Origin: CAZHGD01 sp964531735
GTDB taxonomy: Bacteria > Armatimonadota > UBA10988
Direction: 5' to 3'
DNA: 26,992 bases
Assembly (NCBI GenBank): GCA_964531735.1
Contig: CAZHGD010000101.1
Span: forward strand, 1 to 26,992
A program made the position numbers and the translations under genes. Shown here piece after piece: positions 8,741 through 16,606 of the stretch (position 1 is the first letter of the stretch; every line of letters starts with the position of its first letter). The notes beneath the pieces were generated by a model, which saw only the letters and a program-made list of their open reading frames with translations, did no database searches and was not told the DNA's origin.

Positions 8741-9736
8741 ATGGCGTTGACCCGTGCGGTCGCGTTCGGTTCGACCACCGAAGCCGCGTTGCTGCCGCTC
8801 GATATGCCCTCGCCCGGTCCGGGCGAGGTGCTGGTGCGCACGCGGCACTCCACGGTGAGCGCCGGTACCGAAGGCTGGGTCTGGGGCGACCGGTTCACCT
8901 GGTCGCGCACGCCCTACCCCTGCGTGCCCGGCTACCAGCGCAGTGGCATCGTCCAGGCGGTGGGCGACGGCGTGACCGATTGGCAGGTCGGCGACGCGGT
9001 CATGGCCACGACCGGCTGTTGGACCGGCGACTTGCCGCCGTTCTGGGGGTCACATGCCGGCCTGGCGCTGACTCGCGCCACGGAGCTGTACCGCCTGCCC
9101 GACGGCTGCGACCCGGTGGACGCGTCGGCCGCCGTGACCGCCCAGGTCGGCTACAACGCCGCCAGCCGCCTTGTGCTCGCGCCGGGCGACTGGGTGGTGG
9201 TCTACGGCGACGGCCTGATCGGGCAGTTCGGCGCCCAGGCCGCCCGCGCGCGCGGCGCGCGGGTCTGCCTGGTGGGCCACCGGGCCGAACGGCTGGAGCG
9301 GGCCACCGCCGCCGGCATCGACGCCATCGTGAACCGCCGCGACGACGAGGCGCCGGCCGCCATCCGCGCGGTCTGCGGCGATGCGATCGCCGCAGTGATC
9401 GACACGGTGCAGGTCGAGGACGTGGGCCGCGAGTACGTGCCGCTACTGCCGCACGGCCGTGGCCAGGTGGTCTTCAGCGGCTTCACCCCCGGCACCACCT
9501 GGGCCGACATGGCGCTGCTGCAGCAGCACGAGCTGACCTGTCACTTCGTGAGTGGCTGGAGCCGCGAGCGGATGGACGCCACGCTGGCGGCGCTGGCCGA
9601 CGGCCGCATGTCCTACCGCGCGCTCCTGACCCACCACGTGCCGCCGCCCGAAGCGCCGGCCTGCTACCAGATGGTCCGCGGCAAGCTCGGACCATTCCTG
9701 GGCATCACCATCGATTGGACGGGAGACGAGGCATGA
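8741..9736 (+). CDS. Medium-chain dehydrogenase/reductase lacking zinc ligands
   Basis: A 331-residue MDR-superfamily oxidoreductase. The N-terminal GroES-like domain has 'G-P-G-E-V-L-V-R-T' and 'S-T-V-S-A-G-T-E'. The Rossmann domain starts at 'V-Y-G-D-G-L-I-G-Q-F-G' (Gly156, Gly158, Gly161). The Cys that normally binds catalytic zinc is replaced in the 'V-S-A-G-T-E' loop, and the four structural-zinc Cys are absent, so this belongs with the S-x-G-T-E type (BchC-like and related) rather than classical zinc alcohol dehydrogenases. It probably oxidises or reduces a sugar-derived alcohol with NAD(P). AAGGAG lies six bases before the ATG, and the stop overlaps the epimerase start by four bases (ATGA), so these two genes are translationally coupled. 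Confidence 0.85.
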   Translation: MALTRAVAFGSTTEAALLPLDMPSPGPGEVLVRTRHSTVSAGTEGWVWGDRFTWSRTPYPCVPGYQRSGIVQAVGDGVTDWQVGDAVMATTGCWTGDLPPFWGSHAGLALTRATELYRLPDGCDPVDASAAVTAQVGYNAASRLVLAPGDWVVVYGDGLIGQFGAQAARARGARVCLVGHRAERLERATAAGIDAIVNRRDDEAPAAIRAVCGDAIAAVIDTVQVEDVGREYVPLLPHGRGQVVFSGFTPGTTWADMALLQQHELTCHFVSGWSRERMDATLAALADGRMSYRALLTHHVPPPEAPACYQMVRGKLGPFLGITIDWTGDEA

Positions 9737-10629
9737 GGATCCTGATCACCGGCGCGTGCGGTTGGCTCGGTCGCGAACTGGCCACCGAGCTGGGCGCGGC
9801 GCATGAGCTGACCTTGCTCGACCGGGTCGATCCGGAGCAGGCGACCATCTTCGTGCCCGGCCAGCTCGAGCGCCAACTGGCCCCGCTGCGCACCCAGTGG
9901 CCGTATGTGAAGGCCGAGATCACCGATCTGGCGGCGATGACGGCCGCCTGCGCCGGGCAGGAGGCCGTAATCCACCTGGCGGCCATCACCGACGGCCTGC
10001 CCGAGCATGGTCCGGCCATCATGCAGGTCAACGTGGTGGGCACCTACGTGGTGTTCGACGCGGCGCGCCTGGCCGGCGTGCCGCGCGTGCTCTGCGCGAG
10101 CAGCATCAACGCCTACGGCACCATCTACTGGCGCCTCAGCGGCCAGCCGTCGCCGTACACGAAGATGCCCCTCGACGAGAGCTTCGCGCCGGTGCCCGAA
10201 GACCCGTACAGCCTGAGCAAGTGGTTCAACGAAGAGACCGCCCATGCGTTTGTGCGCGCCTACGGTCTGACCGCCGCGGCCTTCCGGTTCGCCGGCGTGT
10301 GGACCAACGAGCTGTACGAACAGCGGCGGGCCAACCTGACACCCACCGAGAGCTGGTCCGACGACCTGTTCCAGTGGGTCCACTACCGCGACGTCGTGGC
10401 GGGCCTGCGCCGCGCCGTCGAGAAGGTCGACCTGCCTCAGTTCGGCGTCTACACGCTGAGCGCCGGCGACACCCGCTGCCCCGAGCCGACCATGGAGCTC
10501 CTGGAGCGCTTCCGACCCGAGCTGGCGGCCACGGTCGACCCACCGCTGGTCGGCCGCGCACCGCTGATGGCCATCGACCGCGCCCGCGCCGCCTTCGGTT
10601 ACGACCCGCAGTGGCGGTTAGGCGAGTAG
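9733..10629 (+). CDS. NAD-dependent epimerase/dehydratase (extended SDR)
   Basis: A 298-residue extended short-chain dehydrogenase. The NAD-binding motif G7-x-x-G10-x-x-G13 (T-G-A-C-G-W-L-G) sits at the N-terminus. 'H-L-A-A-I-T-D' is near residue 80, a Ser-rich 'A-S-S-I-N-A-Y-G' precedes the active site, and the catalytic Tyr159-S-L-S-Lys163 is intact. A W-x-x-x-x-D-x-x segment ('F-Q-W-V-H-Y-R-D-V-V') matches the usual distal contact region. Such enzymes epimerise, dehydrate or oxidise nucleotide sugars or aldonate-type sugars. Some family members (uronate dehydrogenase type) work in catabolic loci like this one. The start overlaps the dehydrogenase stop. A 108-bp gap follows before the next gene. 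Confidence 0.9.
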   Translation: MRILITGACGWLGRELATELGAAHELTLLDRVDPEQATIFVPGQLERQLAPLRTQWPYVKAEITDLAAMTAACAGQEAVIHLAAITDGLPEHGPAIMQVNVVGTYVVFDAARLAGVPRVLCASSINAYGTIYWRLSGQPSPYTKMPLDESFAPVPEDPYSLSKWFNEETAHAFVRAYGLTAAAFRFAGVWTNELYEQRRANLTPTESWSDDLFQWVHYRDVVAGLRRAVEKVDLPQFGVYTLSAGDTRCPEPTMELLERFRPELAATVDPPLVGRAPLMAIDRARAAFGYDPQWRLGE

Positions 10630-10652
10630 CCGGCACCGACCAGCTCGCCAGG

Positions 10653-10683
10653 GGCCGACGCAAGGACTCCGCTCCGGTCGGCC
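10653..10683 (+). other. Imperfect hairpin in the gap after the epimerase gene
   Basis: GGCCGAC (10653-10659) pairs with GTCGGCC (10677-10683) across a 17-nt loop, in the 108-bp gap between 10629 and 10738. There is no U-run, so it is not a classical terminator. It could be a leader structure of the next gene or chance in GC-rich DNA. Confidence 0.25.
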
Positions 10684-10737
10684 GAACCCACGGCCTGGCT
10701 GGGTCGCTCTGGCACGTCCAGACCAGGAGTCACCGCG

Positions 10738-12165
10738 ATGTCCGACCGCACGCACGCCTACCAACTCCGCGCCGCTTACGGGGTCTGGATCAACGACATG
10801 CGCTCCACGCCGCTGCCCCTGGAGCGGTGGCCCGCGCCGCAGTTCGACGATGGGGCCATCGAGGGTCTGACCCGCGCGATGGATGTCCAGGCCGAGGCCG
10901 GGTTCAACATGCTCGACGTCTGGGGCCTGTTTGCCACCTACGGCTGGCCGATGGACCTGGCCAGCGCGGTCACCCCCGAGCGCGACCGCCGCATCCGGCA
11001 AGTGCTCGCGGTCGCGCACGAGCGGGGCCTCAAGCTGATCCTCGGCATGGGCGTCTATAGCTGGGGCTACGACCATATCATCGAGGCCGACCCGGACGTG
11101 CGGGGCAAGAACGAGGACGGCAGCCCGCACGCCCACGCCATGTGCGACGCGCACCCGCGCGCGTTCGAGTACGTCAAGCGCATCCTCGACTTCGTGCTGG
11201 AGCGCTACGACTTCGACGGCGTCCACCTGGAGTCGTGCGACCTGGGCTGCTGCCGGTGCGAGCGCTGCGCCGGCGGCCAGGGCACGACCGCCTACAACGT
11301 CCAGATCAACCGCAAGACCGCCGACTACATCCGCGCCACCTGGCCGGACAAGGTGATCTACGTCATCCCGATCAGTTGGCTGCCCACCAACGCCCACTTC
11401 AACGCCGAAGAGAAGCAAAGCATCGTCGAGCTGAGCGGCTCCATCGACTGCTTCATGGACCAGGGCCACCGCGGCACCTTCATCGCGGCGTCGGACCGGC
11501 GTGAGTTCATCGGCCAGTTGCACTGCGACTATGGCACCTCGGGCGGCCTCTGGCTCTATCCCGATGCGCGCTGGGAGCGCTGCAGCTACTTCGTGCCGTA
11601 CGCCCGGCGCACGGGTCAGGCCATCCGCGATCACTTCGCCGATGGCACGCGCGGCTGCCTGTTCTACCAGGGCCCCATGGTCAACCCCGGCACCGAGATC
11701 ACTGTCGCAGTGGGCGGCCGCATCCTGAGCGACACGCGCCGCACGCCGGAGGAGGCGCTGGCCGACGCCATCGGCCACCACTATCGGCCGCAGACGCCGG
11801 CGGTCCACGACCTGCTGGTCGACATCTTCCTGCGCGCCGAGGAAGGCTACTTCGGCCAGTGGGTCGAGGAGCGCTTCCGGCAGCAGCACGGCACACCGAT
11901 GCCGGGCCAGGTCATCCTGGATGGGCACCTGCAGAACACCAGTCCCGGACCCGCGGCCTGGCTGCTGGAGCCGTTCCTCGACACCGACGGCCGGCTGGCC
12001 TACAAGCGCGTCCTGTGTGGCCTCCTCAAGGACCTCGACAGTCTGCCCGACGGCGCCGCCGATGCCGCGCGCCTGGAGCGGATCCGACGGTCGGTGATCG
12101 TCTCGCTGATGCTGCTCAACACCGCCGCCTTCGCCAAGGGCGAGAAGGCGGTGACGCGGCCGTAG
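10738..12165 (+). CDS. Putative TIM-barrel glycosidase-like protein with Cys cluster
   Basis: A 475-residue protein without a signal peptide. The first 300 residues alternate beta strands and helices as in a TIM barrel: 'A-G-F-N-M-L-D-V-W-G' near residue 55, 'H-E-R-G-L-K-L-I-L-G-M' near residue 100, and 'F-D-G-V-H-L-E-S' ending a strand with Glu165, a plausible catalytic acid. Directly after it comes a tight Cys cluster, Cys167, 171, 172, 174 and 177 (C-C-R-C-E-R-C), which could bind a metal. Similar C-x-C-x-x-C segments after the strand-4 acid occur in uncharacterised DUF4838-like and GH-like barrels. The start has AGGAG upstream. I do not know the reaction. Context suggests a carbohydrate substrate. 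Confidence 0.7.
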   Translation: MSDRTHAYQLRAAYGVWINDMRSTPLPLERWPAPQFDDGAIEGLTRAMDVQAEAGFNMLDVWGLFATYGWPMDLASAVTPERDRRIRQVLAVAHERGLKLILGMGVYSWGYDHIIEADPDVRGKNEDGSPHAHAMCDAHPRAFEYVKRILDFVLERYDFDGVHLESCDLGCCRCERCAGGQGTTAYNVQINRKTADYIRATWPDKVIYVIPISWLPTNAHFNAEEKQSIVELSGSIDCFMDQGHRGTFIAASDRREFIGQLHCDYGTSGGLWLYPDARWERCSYFVPYARRTGQAIRDHFADGTRGCLFYQGPMVNPGTEITVAVGGRILSDTRRTPEEALADAIGHHYRPQTPAVHDLLVDIFLRAEEGYFGQWVEERFRQQHGTPMPGQVILDGHLQNTSPGPAAWLLEPFLDTDGRLAYKRVLCGLLKDLDSLPDGAADAARLERIRRSVIVSLMLLNTAAFAKGEKAVTRP

Positions 12166-12209
12166 GACCGGGCGGGCGCGGCGCGCGGACTGACGCCATA
12201 CTGACCGGT

Positions 12210-12213
12210 GGAG
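12210..12213 (+). promoter_or_regulatory. Shine-Dalgarno deciding between two ATGs
   Basis: GGAG lies 8 nt before the ATG at 12222 but only 2 nt before the in-frame ATG at 12216, so 12222 is the better start. Confidence 0.65.
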
Positions 12214-12221
12214 AGATGCCC

Positions 12222-13772
12222 ATGGCCGCCTGTCGATGTTGGTCGCGGCTGCTCGCGCTCGCCGTCGGCCTCGTCGGCCCAGCTTGCGCGCCGGCCCAGA
12301 CCACCCACGCCTTCCCGATTGGCACCAACCTGGCCAGCGTGCGCGACTGGAGCACGGCCAACCCCTTCGCCGATGCCTTCAAGGCGTCACGCGCCTGGAT
12401 CTCCGGTAGCGCGGCCCAGTGGCAGGACCAACGCGCCCTGGACCTGGATCCGCGCGGCTGGGTGCGCTCGTTGCAGTCCGGGCAGATGGCTCGGACGCTG
12501 ATGTTCTGGGACCACCCCAACACCTATCCCGCCGGCCGGTACGTCGTGCAGTACCGCGGGCGCGGCACGCTGGCCTACGAGGGCGCCTGGCGCAAGGTCA
12601 GCAGCACGCCGGGGCGCGATGAACTGGAGGCCGATCCCAGCCGCGGTGGTCTGGCACTGTTCATCACGGCCACTGACCCGGCCGACTACCTGCGCGACAT
12701 CCGGGTCTGGATGCCGGGCGCCGGTGAGGAGAAGCTCTTCTCGCCGCTGTTCTTGAACTCGCTGCGCGGCTACCGCTGCCTGCGGTTCATGAACTGGGCC
12801 GAGCAGAACCTGACTCAGGGCGATCCGCGCGTGGCGCTGCAGCCGCGCACTTGGGCGCAACGTGCCCAACTGGCCGACGCCCGCTACACGGTCAAAGGCG
12901 TGCCCATCGAGGTCATGTGTGAGTTGGCCAACCGCCTGAAGGTCGACGCCTGGTTCACGGTGCCCTGGACCGTCGACGATGACTTCGTCCGCGAGCACGC
13001 CGCGCTGGTGAAGCGCCTGCTCGATCCGCAGCTCAAGGTCTACGTGGAGTACTCCAACGAGGTCTGGAACGCCGAGTACCCGCAGACGGCCGAGTCACAG
13101 CGGCAGGGACGCGTGCTGGGCCTGGGCAACCCCCAGCGGCCGTGGGAGGGCGGCGGCATGGCCTATGCGCGGCGAAGCACCGAGGTCCACCGGATCTGGG
13201 AGCGTGAGTTCCCACCGTCGCGCCTGGTGCGCGTGCTCGCCTGGCAGGCCGTGGGTGCCTGGTGGTTCGAAAACATCCTGCTGAAGACCGGCGACACGGC
13301 ACAGCACACCGACGCGCTGGCCATCGCGCCGTACTTCGGCGGCTACCTCGGCCACCCGCGGGCACTGACACAGGTGCAGCGTGCGACGCTCGACGAGCTG
13401 TTGGCCGAACTGCAGACCCGCGCTGTGCCCGAGGCCGTCGGCGCGATGCAGGCGGTGGGGCGACTGGCCCGGCAGCACAACCAGCAGATGATCGCCTATG
13501 AGGGCGGGCAGCATCTGGTCGGTGTCGGCGCGGCGCAGAACGACGCGGCCCTGAACCGTCTGTTCGACGCGGCCAACCGCGATGCGCGCATGGGCCAGCT
13601 CTACCACCGCTACCTCGAGGGCTGGCGCGACGCCGGCGGGCAGTTGTTCGCCAACTTCATCCACTGCGACGCGTACAGCAAGTACGGGCGGTTTGGGATG
13701 CTGGAGTACCTCACTCAGCCGCCGGAACAGTCACCGAAGCTGATGGCCTTGCGGCGGTGGATGGGACTGTAG
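12222..13772 (+). CDS. Secreted clan GH-A-like glycosidase
   Basis: A 516-residue protein with a signal peptide (M-A-A-C-R-C-W-S-R then a hydrophobic run to A-P-A-Q). The second in-frame ATG is preferred because GGAG is eight bases before it. Two glutamates stand where a retaining clan-A glycosidase would need them: Glu280 in 'Y-V-E-Y-S-N-E-V-W-N' and Glu427 in 'I-A-Y-E-G-G'. An 'F-T-V-P-W-T-V-D' strand lies about 30 residues before the first. The 'Y-S-N-E-x-W-N' signature is one I associate with bacterial secreted proteins annotated loosely as cellulose-binding or glycosidase-like. The exact GH family is not recognised. The gene ends six bases from the convergent small membrane protein gene. 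It probably degrades a polysaccharide outside the cytoplasm and so feeds the cytoplasmic enzymes encoded upstream. Confidence 0.75.
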   Translation: MAACRCWSRLLALAVGLVGPACAPAQTTHAFPIGTNLASVRDWSTANPFADAFKASRAWISGSAAQWQDQRALDLDPRGWVRSLQSGQMARTLMFWDHPNTYPAGRYVVQYRGRGTLAYEGAWRKVSSTPGRDELEADPSRGGLALFITATDPADYLRDIRVWMPGAGEEKLFSPLFLNSLRGYRCLRFMNWAEQNLTQGDPRVALQPRTWAQRAQLADARYTVKGVPIEVMCELANRLKVDAWFTVPWTVDDDFVREHAALVKRLLDPQLKVYVEYSNEVWNAEYPQTAESQRQGRVLGLGNPQRPWEGGGMAYARRSTEVHRIWEREFPPSRLVRVLAWQAVGAWWFENILLKTGDTAQHTDALAIAPYFGGYLGHPRALTQVQRATLDELLAELQTRAVPEAVGAMQAVGRLARQHNQQMIAYEGGQHLVGVGAAQNDAALNRLFDAANRDARMGQLYHRYLEGWRDAGGQLFANFIHCDAYSKYGRFGMLEYLTQPPEQSPKLMALRRWMGL

Positions 13773-13778
13773 GCCGCG

Positions 13779-14150
13779 CTACTCGCTCTCCTCGCCCAAC
13801 TCGCGCAGTTCGGCCTCCAACATGCGGATCGCCTGGCGGATGAACTCGTAGTCGTCTTCGTCTTCAACATCACGCGTCGCCGCCACCTGGTGCCAAAGCT
13901 CCAGCGACTCCCGCAACAGGCGCGTTCGCTCGGCGCCGGTGGCCTGCCGTGCCTCGGCGTCGCGCTTCTGGGCCGCCAGGCGCAGGTGGAGGTGCTGGGT
14001 GACCCGGTCGTAGTCACGCGAGAGGGCCAGGACCCGGTTGCGGATGACCAGCCCACGCCGGAACGTGATCAGAATGGCCACCACGGCCATGCCCGCGATG
14101 AGCAGGATCGGCACCGCGAACTGCTTGATGACCGCCAGGTCGCTGTTCAT
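13779..14150 (-). CDS. Small membrane-anchored coiled-coil protein, unknown function
   Basis: A 123-residue protein. It has a short N-terminal tail, one transmembrane helix at about residues 10-30 (P-I-L-L-I-A-G-M-A-V-V-A-I-L-I), then a charged, probably helical region rich in Arg, Glu, Gln and Leu (residues about 33-120) that could form a coiled coil. It ends in an acidic stretch (E-L-G-E-E-S-E). There is no enzymatic motif and I do not recognise a family. The ATG overlaps the shikimate kinase stop (ATGA) and has only a weak GGTGG upstream, so it is probably translated by coupling as the last gene of the minus-strand operon. The convergent gene ends six bases away, leaving no room for a shared terminator. 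Confidence 0.7.
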   Translation of the reverse strand: MNSDLAVIKQFAVPILLIAGMAVVAILITFRRGLVIRNRVLALSRDYDRVTQHLHLRLAAQKRDAEARQATGAERTRLLRESLELWHQVAATRDVEDEDDYEFIRQAIRMLEAELRELGEESE

Positions 14151-14686
14151 GCTGCAGCCACCGCGTCCAGCACCGCCTCGACCACATCGTCGATGCTGTG
14201 ACCGTCGACGTCAACGACCACTTCGGCGGCCGCCGCATAGTACGGATTGCGCTCGCCGAGGAGTTGGCCAACACGCGCCAGCACGTGCTCGTGGGTCCGT
14301 TCGGCAACATGCTCGTCGATCATCGGCCGACCGGCCCCGCTGGCCAGGATCCGGCCGGTGGCCGTCTCGGCGCCAATCCTCAGCCAGATGATGCAGGCCC
14401 TCGTGCGGAGCACCTCGACGTTGGCCGGGTCACGGGCCACGCCGCCGCCACAGGCGATCACCGTGGCAGTGCGCGTCGCGGCCGCCGCCACCGCCTCGCG
14501 CTCGCGCCGGCGGAAGCCGGCCTCGCCTTCGCCCGCGAAGATCGCCGGGATGGCGCAGCCGGCCTGCTGGCGGATCAGGTCGTCGGTGTCGACGTAGGCA
14601 TAGCCCAGGCGTGTGGCCACCGCGCGGCCGATGGTGGTCTTGCCCGCGGCCATGAAGCCGATCAGCGCCAAGTTGCGGGCGTCCAC
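14147..14686 (-). CDS. aroK: Shikimate kinase
   Basis: A 179-residue P-loop kinase that phosphorylates shikimate at the 3-hydroxyl with ATP in the aromatic amino acid pathway. The Walker A motif is G10-F-M-A-A-G-K-T17. The shikimate-binding 'D-T-D-D' follows near residue 33, the 'A-G-E-G-E-A-x-F-R-x-R-E' segment is intact, and the 'C-G-G-G' motif is near residue 78. The lid Arg-Pro ('G-R-P-M') and the adenine-binding 'E-R-N-P-Y-Y' near the C-terminus are all present. I take GTG at 14686 as start. It lies five bases after the upstream stop and gives the normal family length. The frame stays open far upstream through the neighbouring gene, but that is a shadow. No Shine-Dalgarno is obvious, so coupling is likely. 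Its operon partners are not aromatic pathway genes, which is unusual. Confidence 0.9.
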   Translation of the reverse strand: MDARNLALIGFMAAGKTTIGRAVATRLGYAYVDTDDLIRQQAGCAIPAIFAGEGEAGFRRREREAVAAAATRTATVIACGGGVARDPANVEVLRTRACIIWLRIGAETATGRILASGAGRPMIDEHVAERTHEHVLARVGQLLGERNPYYAAAAEVVVDVDGHSIDDVVEAVLDAVAAA

Positions 14687-14691
14687 GGCGG

Positions 14692-15873
14692 TCAGCGCCG
14701 TGGCGGCCAGATGTCCAGGTTGGCGCCGGCCGGCCGCGGCAACCGCGTGCGCCACGGGATCTCGTCGGGCGCCTGGTAGGCGATGGCCAGCTCCGGCGTC
14801 GCCACGCGCTCGCCCCGGTGGCGCGAGACCATCATGGCGTTGGTCATGCCCGTACTGAGCAGCGTGCGCTCGACCGGGTAGCTCGGCCGCCCAGTCACGA
14901 ACATCTCTTCCATGTTGAGGGTCAGGTAGTTGAAGTGCGCGTGCGGGAAGTCGCGCTGCAGCCAGACCTCGCACGCCTGAACCTGCCCCTCGACGCGCCC
15001 GGCGAAGGCCCAATCGTGAACGTAGCCGTTGAGCATGACCACCGCGGCGCGCAGCCCGTCGCGGTACTCGAACAGGTAGGCCCAGGGGTCCTGACAGTGC
15101 TCGCGCGGCGAGCCGGCCGGCTTCTCCTCGATGGCGGCGACGCCCGCGTCCAGCAGGTCCGCCGCGATGGTCCCGTCGTCCACCGCCGCCCAGACCGCGT
15201 CTCCACTGAGGAAGGTCACCGCCGCGACGCCGGTCTCGCCGCCGGCGCGGCGCTCGACCATGGCCTGCTGCAGCTCGATGGTGTGGTAGCCGTAGCTTTC
15301 CACTGGTCCGTAGCCGACCGTGACGGCTTGCTCGAGCCGGCAGCCCTGCTCCAGCTCCAGCCACGGCCGCCGGTGGCTCAGCGGCACCGACGAGCCGGCC
15401 ATGAACGGCACGCCGAGCTCCTTGGCGCGCTGGTACATCCACCAGGCGTCGTCCCAGTTGTAGCTGAGGTGCTTGTCGCAGAACACCGGGCAGACCTGCC
15501 CCGTCTCGGCGAACACGCCGCAGATCTGCTCGAACAGGTGGCGCCGGGGGTAGAGGCAACGGCCGAGATTGTCCACCGGGTAGTCGCCGTGCTCGCCGAT
15601 CATCACCACGCCGTCCACCGCCAACTCGTTCTTGCGCCCGGCGGTCAAGGTGTCGCGGATGCTCTGGTAGAGCGGCACGCCGTGTCGCCAGAAGACAGCC
15701 TGACCCATGTCGCGCGCGTCGATCTGGTCGAGATAGGCCGCCGTCACCTTGACACGGGGCGTCAACAGGCCCTGGTCGTCGGTCGGGATGCCCTTGAGCA
15801 GCTTGGTGACGATCACATCGGCGTGGGAGTACGGAAAGTAGGTCGTGATGACCGCGGCAACACGAGGGGTCAT
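14692..15873 (-). CDS. Conserved protein of unknown function
   Basis: A 393-residue soluble protein. The N-terminus 'P-R-V-A-A-V-I-T-T-Y' followed by 'S-H-A-D-V-I' suggests a Rossmann-like strand-loop-helix resembling the start of Gfo/Idh-type proteins, but no G-x-G-x-x-G is present. Conserved-looking motifs are 'I-G-E-H-G-D-Y-P' near residue 93, 'F-C-D-K-H-L-S-Y-N-W' near residue 132, 'P-F-M-A-G-S-S-V-P' near residue 155 and 'E-S-Y-G-Y-H-T-I-E' near residue 193. I recall closely similar uncharacterised proteins with these motifs in Planctomycetota and Acidobacteriota. That is memory, not a search. His and Asp residues in these motifs could bind a metal. The ATG overlaps the lipoprotein stop (ATGA), and a GGAG lies five bases upstream. 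No function is proposed. Confidence 0.8.
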   Translation of the reverse strand: MTPRVAAVITTYFPYSHADVIVTKLLKGIPTDDQGLLTPRVKVTAAYLDQIDARDMGQAVFWRHGVPLYQSIRDTLTAGRKNELAVDGVVMIGEHGDYPVDNLGRCLYPRRHLFEQICGVFAETGQVCPVFCDKHLSYNWDDAWWMYQRAKELGVPFMAGSSVPLSHRRPWLELEQGCRLEQAVTVGYGPVESYGYHTIELQQAMVERRAGGETGVAAVTFLSGDAVWAAVDDGTIAADLLDAGVAAIEEKPAGSPREHCQDPWAYLFEYRDGLRAAVVMLNGYVHDWAFAGRVEGQVQACEVWLQRDFPHAHFNYLTLNMEEMFVTGRPSYPVERTLLSTGMTNAMMVSRHRGERVATPELAIAYQAPDEIPWRTRLPRPAGANLDIWPPRR

Positions 15874-16532
15874 TGCAGCTCCAGCGTGGCGGCGATGGCG
15901 TCGAACTCCTTCTCCACCACTTTGTCGAACTGGTCGCGCGGGCCGACCACGCTGAGGGTCCAGAACGTGCCGTCCTGTAGCATTACGTACTGCTTGAGCC
16001 GCAGGGCCTTGCCGTCGCTCTCCAGATCGCCGCGCACGGCCAGAGCCGCCGCGCCGGCGACCGACACGCGCTTGGTGTCCAGCAACTGAAACTTGCGATC
16101 GGCCAGCAGCGCCGGCAACTTGGCGACGAACTCCTGCTCGACCGACGCCAGGCGCGTGTCGGCCGGCACCTGCTCATCAACCGCGTAGTCGAGGGTGACG
16201 TTGACATGCACACCGCCGAGCGGCTGACGGCGGATCATCAACAAGAGCGCCCCGTCGTCGGGCTTGCCCTGTTCCCAGCCTTCCGGCAGCAGGATCTTGA
16301 CGCCGCTCTTCGGGTTGAGCACCAGGCCCTCGAGTTTGGCACCGGTCACCGGCGGGCCCTTGGGTTCGGGTTGTTCGGCGGGTTTGGCTTCGAGCTTGGC
16401 CGGGGGCTGCGTCGGCCCGGGCGCGGCGGCGGGCGCCGCCTTCGCCGTCGGGTTCGTCTTTTCCGGCCGACATCCACTCAGCGCAACCATCACGCCGAGC
16501 GCGACCAGCCAGCCTCCGCGATGGGGCGACAT
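15870..16532 (-). CDS. Lipoprotein with PsbP/Mog1-like domain
   Basis: A 220-residue lipoprotein. The signal peptide ends in the lipobox L18-S-G-C21, so Cys21 would be lipidated. A 45-residue Ala/Pro/Lys-rich linker follows. From about residue 65 there is a compact alpha/beta domain starting 'V-K-I-L-L-P-E-G-W', with 'V-S-V-A-G-A-A-A-L-A-V-R-G' in the middle and a closing 'F-D-A-I-A-A-T-L-E-L-Q'. This pattern (P-x-G-W start, later G-x-x-A, final F-D-x-I-x-x-x-L) resembles the PsbP/Mog1/DcrB fold. The match is by pattern only. The start at ATG 16532 has GAGAGG eight bases upstream. It is the first gene of the operon, driven by a near-consensus promoter at 16578-16606. The divergent gene at 16645 encodes a similarly built protein. 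Confidence 0.8.
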   Translation of the reverse strand: MSPHRGGWLVALGVMVALSGCRPEKTNPTAKAAPAAAPGPTQPPAKLEAKPAEQPEPKGPPVTGAKLEGLVLNPKSGVKILLPEGWEQGKPDDGALLLMIRRQPLGGVHVNVTLDYAVDEQVPADTRLASVEQEFVAKLPALLADRKFQLLDTKRVSVAGAAALAVRGDLESDGKALRLKQYVMLQDGTFWTLSVVGPRDQFDKVVEKEFDAIAATLELQ

Positions 16533-16577
16533 AGAGCAGACCTCTCGACCGCCGCAGGGGCGTCCAGTGCTGCCGGC

Positions 16578-16606
16578 ATTATCACCAGCGGCTGACAGGA
16601 TGTCAA
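16578..16606 (-). promoter_or_regulatory. Near-consensus sigma-70 promoter for lipoprotein operon
   Basis: On the minus strand TTGACA (16606-16601, perfect), a 17-bp spacer and GATAAT (16583-16578, five of six). The predicted start is near 16571, giving a leader of about 39 nt before the ATG at 16532. It is the best promoter match in the window. Confidence 0.8.

Noticed and set aside
7924..10629. A 901-codon open frame on the plus strand across the UroD, dehydrogenase and epimerase genes
   Set aside because: Most of its length is out of frame with real genes and Arg/Ala-rich without any domain. Its 3' end only coincides with the epimerase frame. It is an artefact of high GC.
13773..13778. 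Terminator between the convergent genes at 13772 and 13779
   Set aside because: Only six bases separate them, and no hairpin with a U-run was found on either side.
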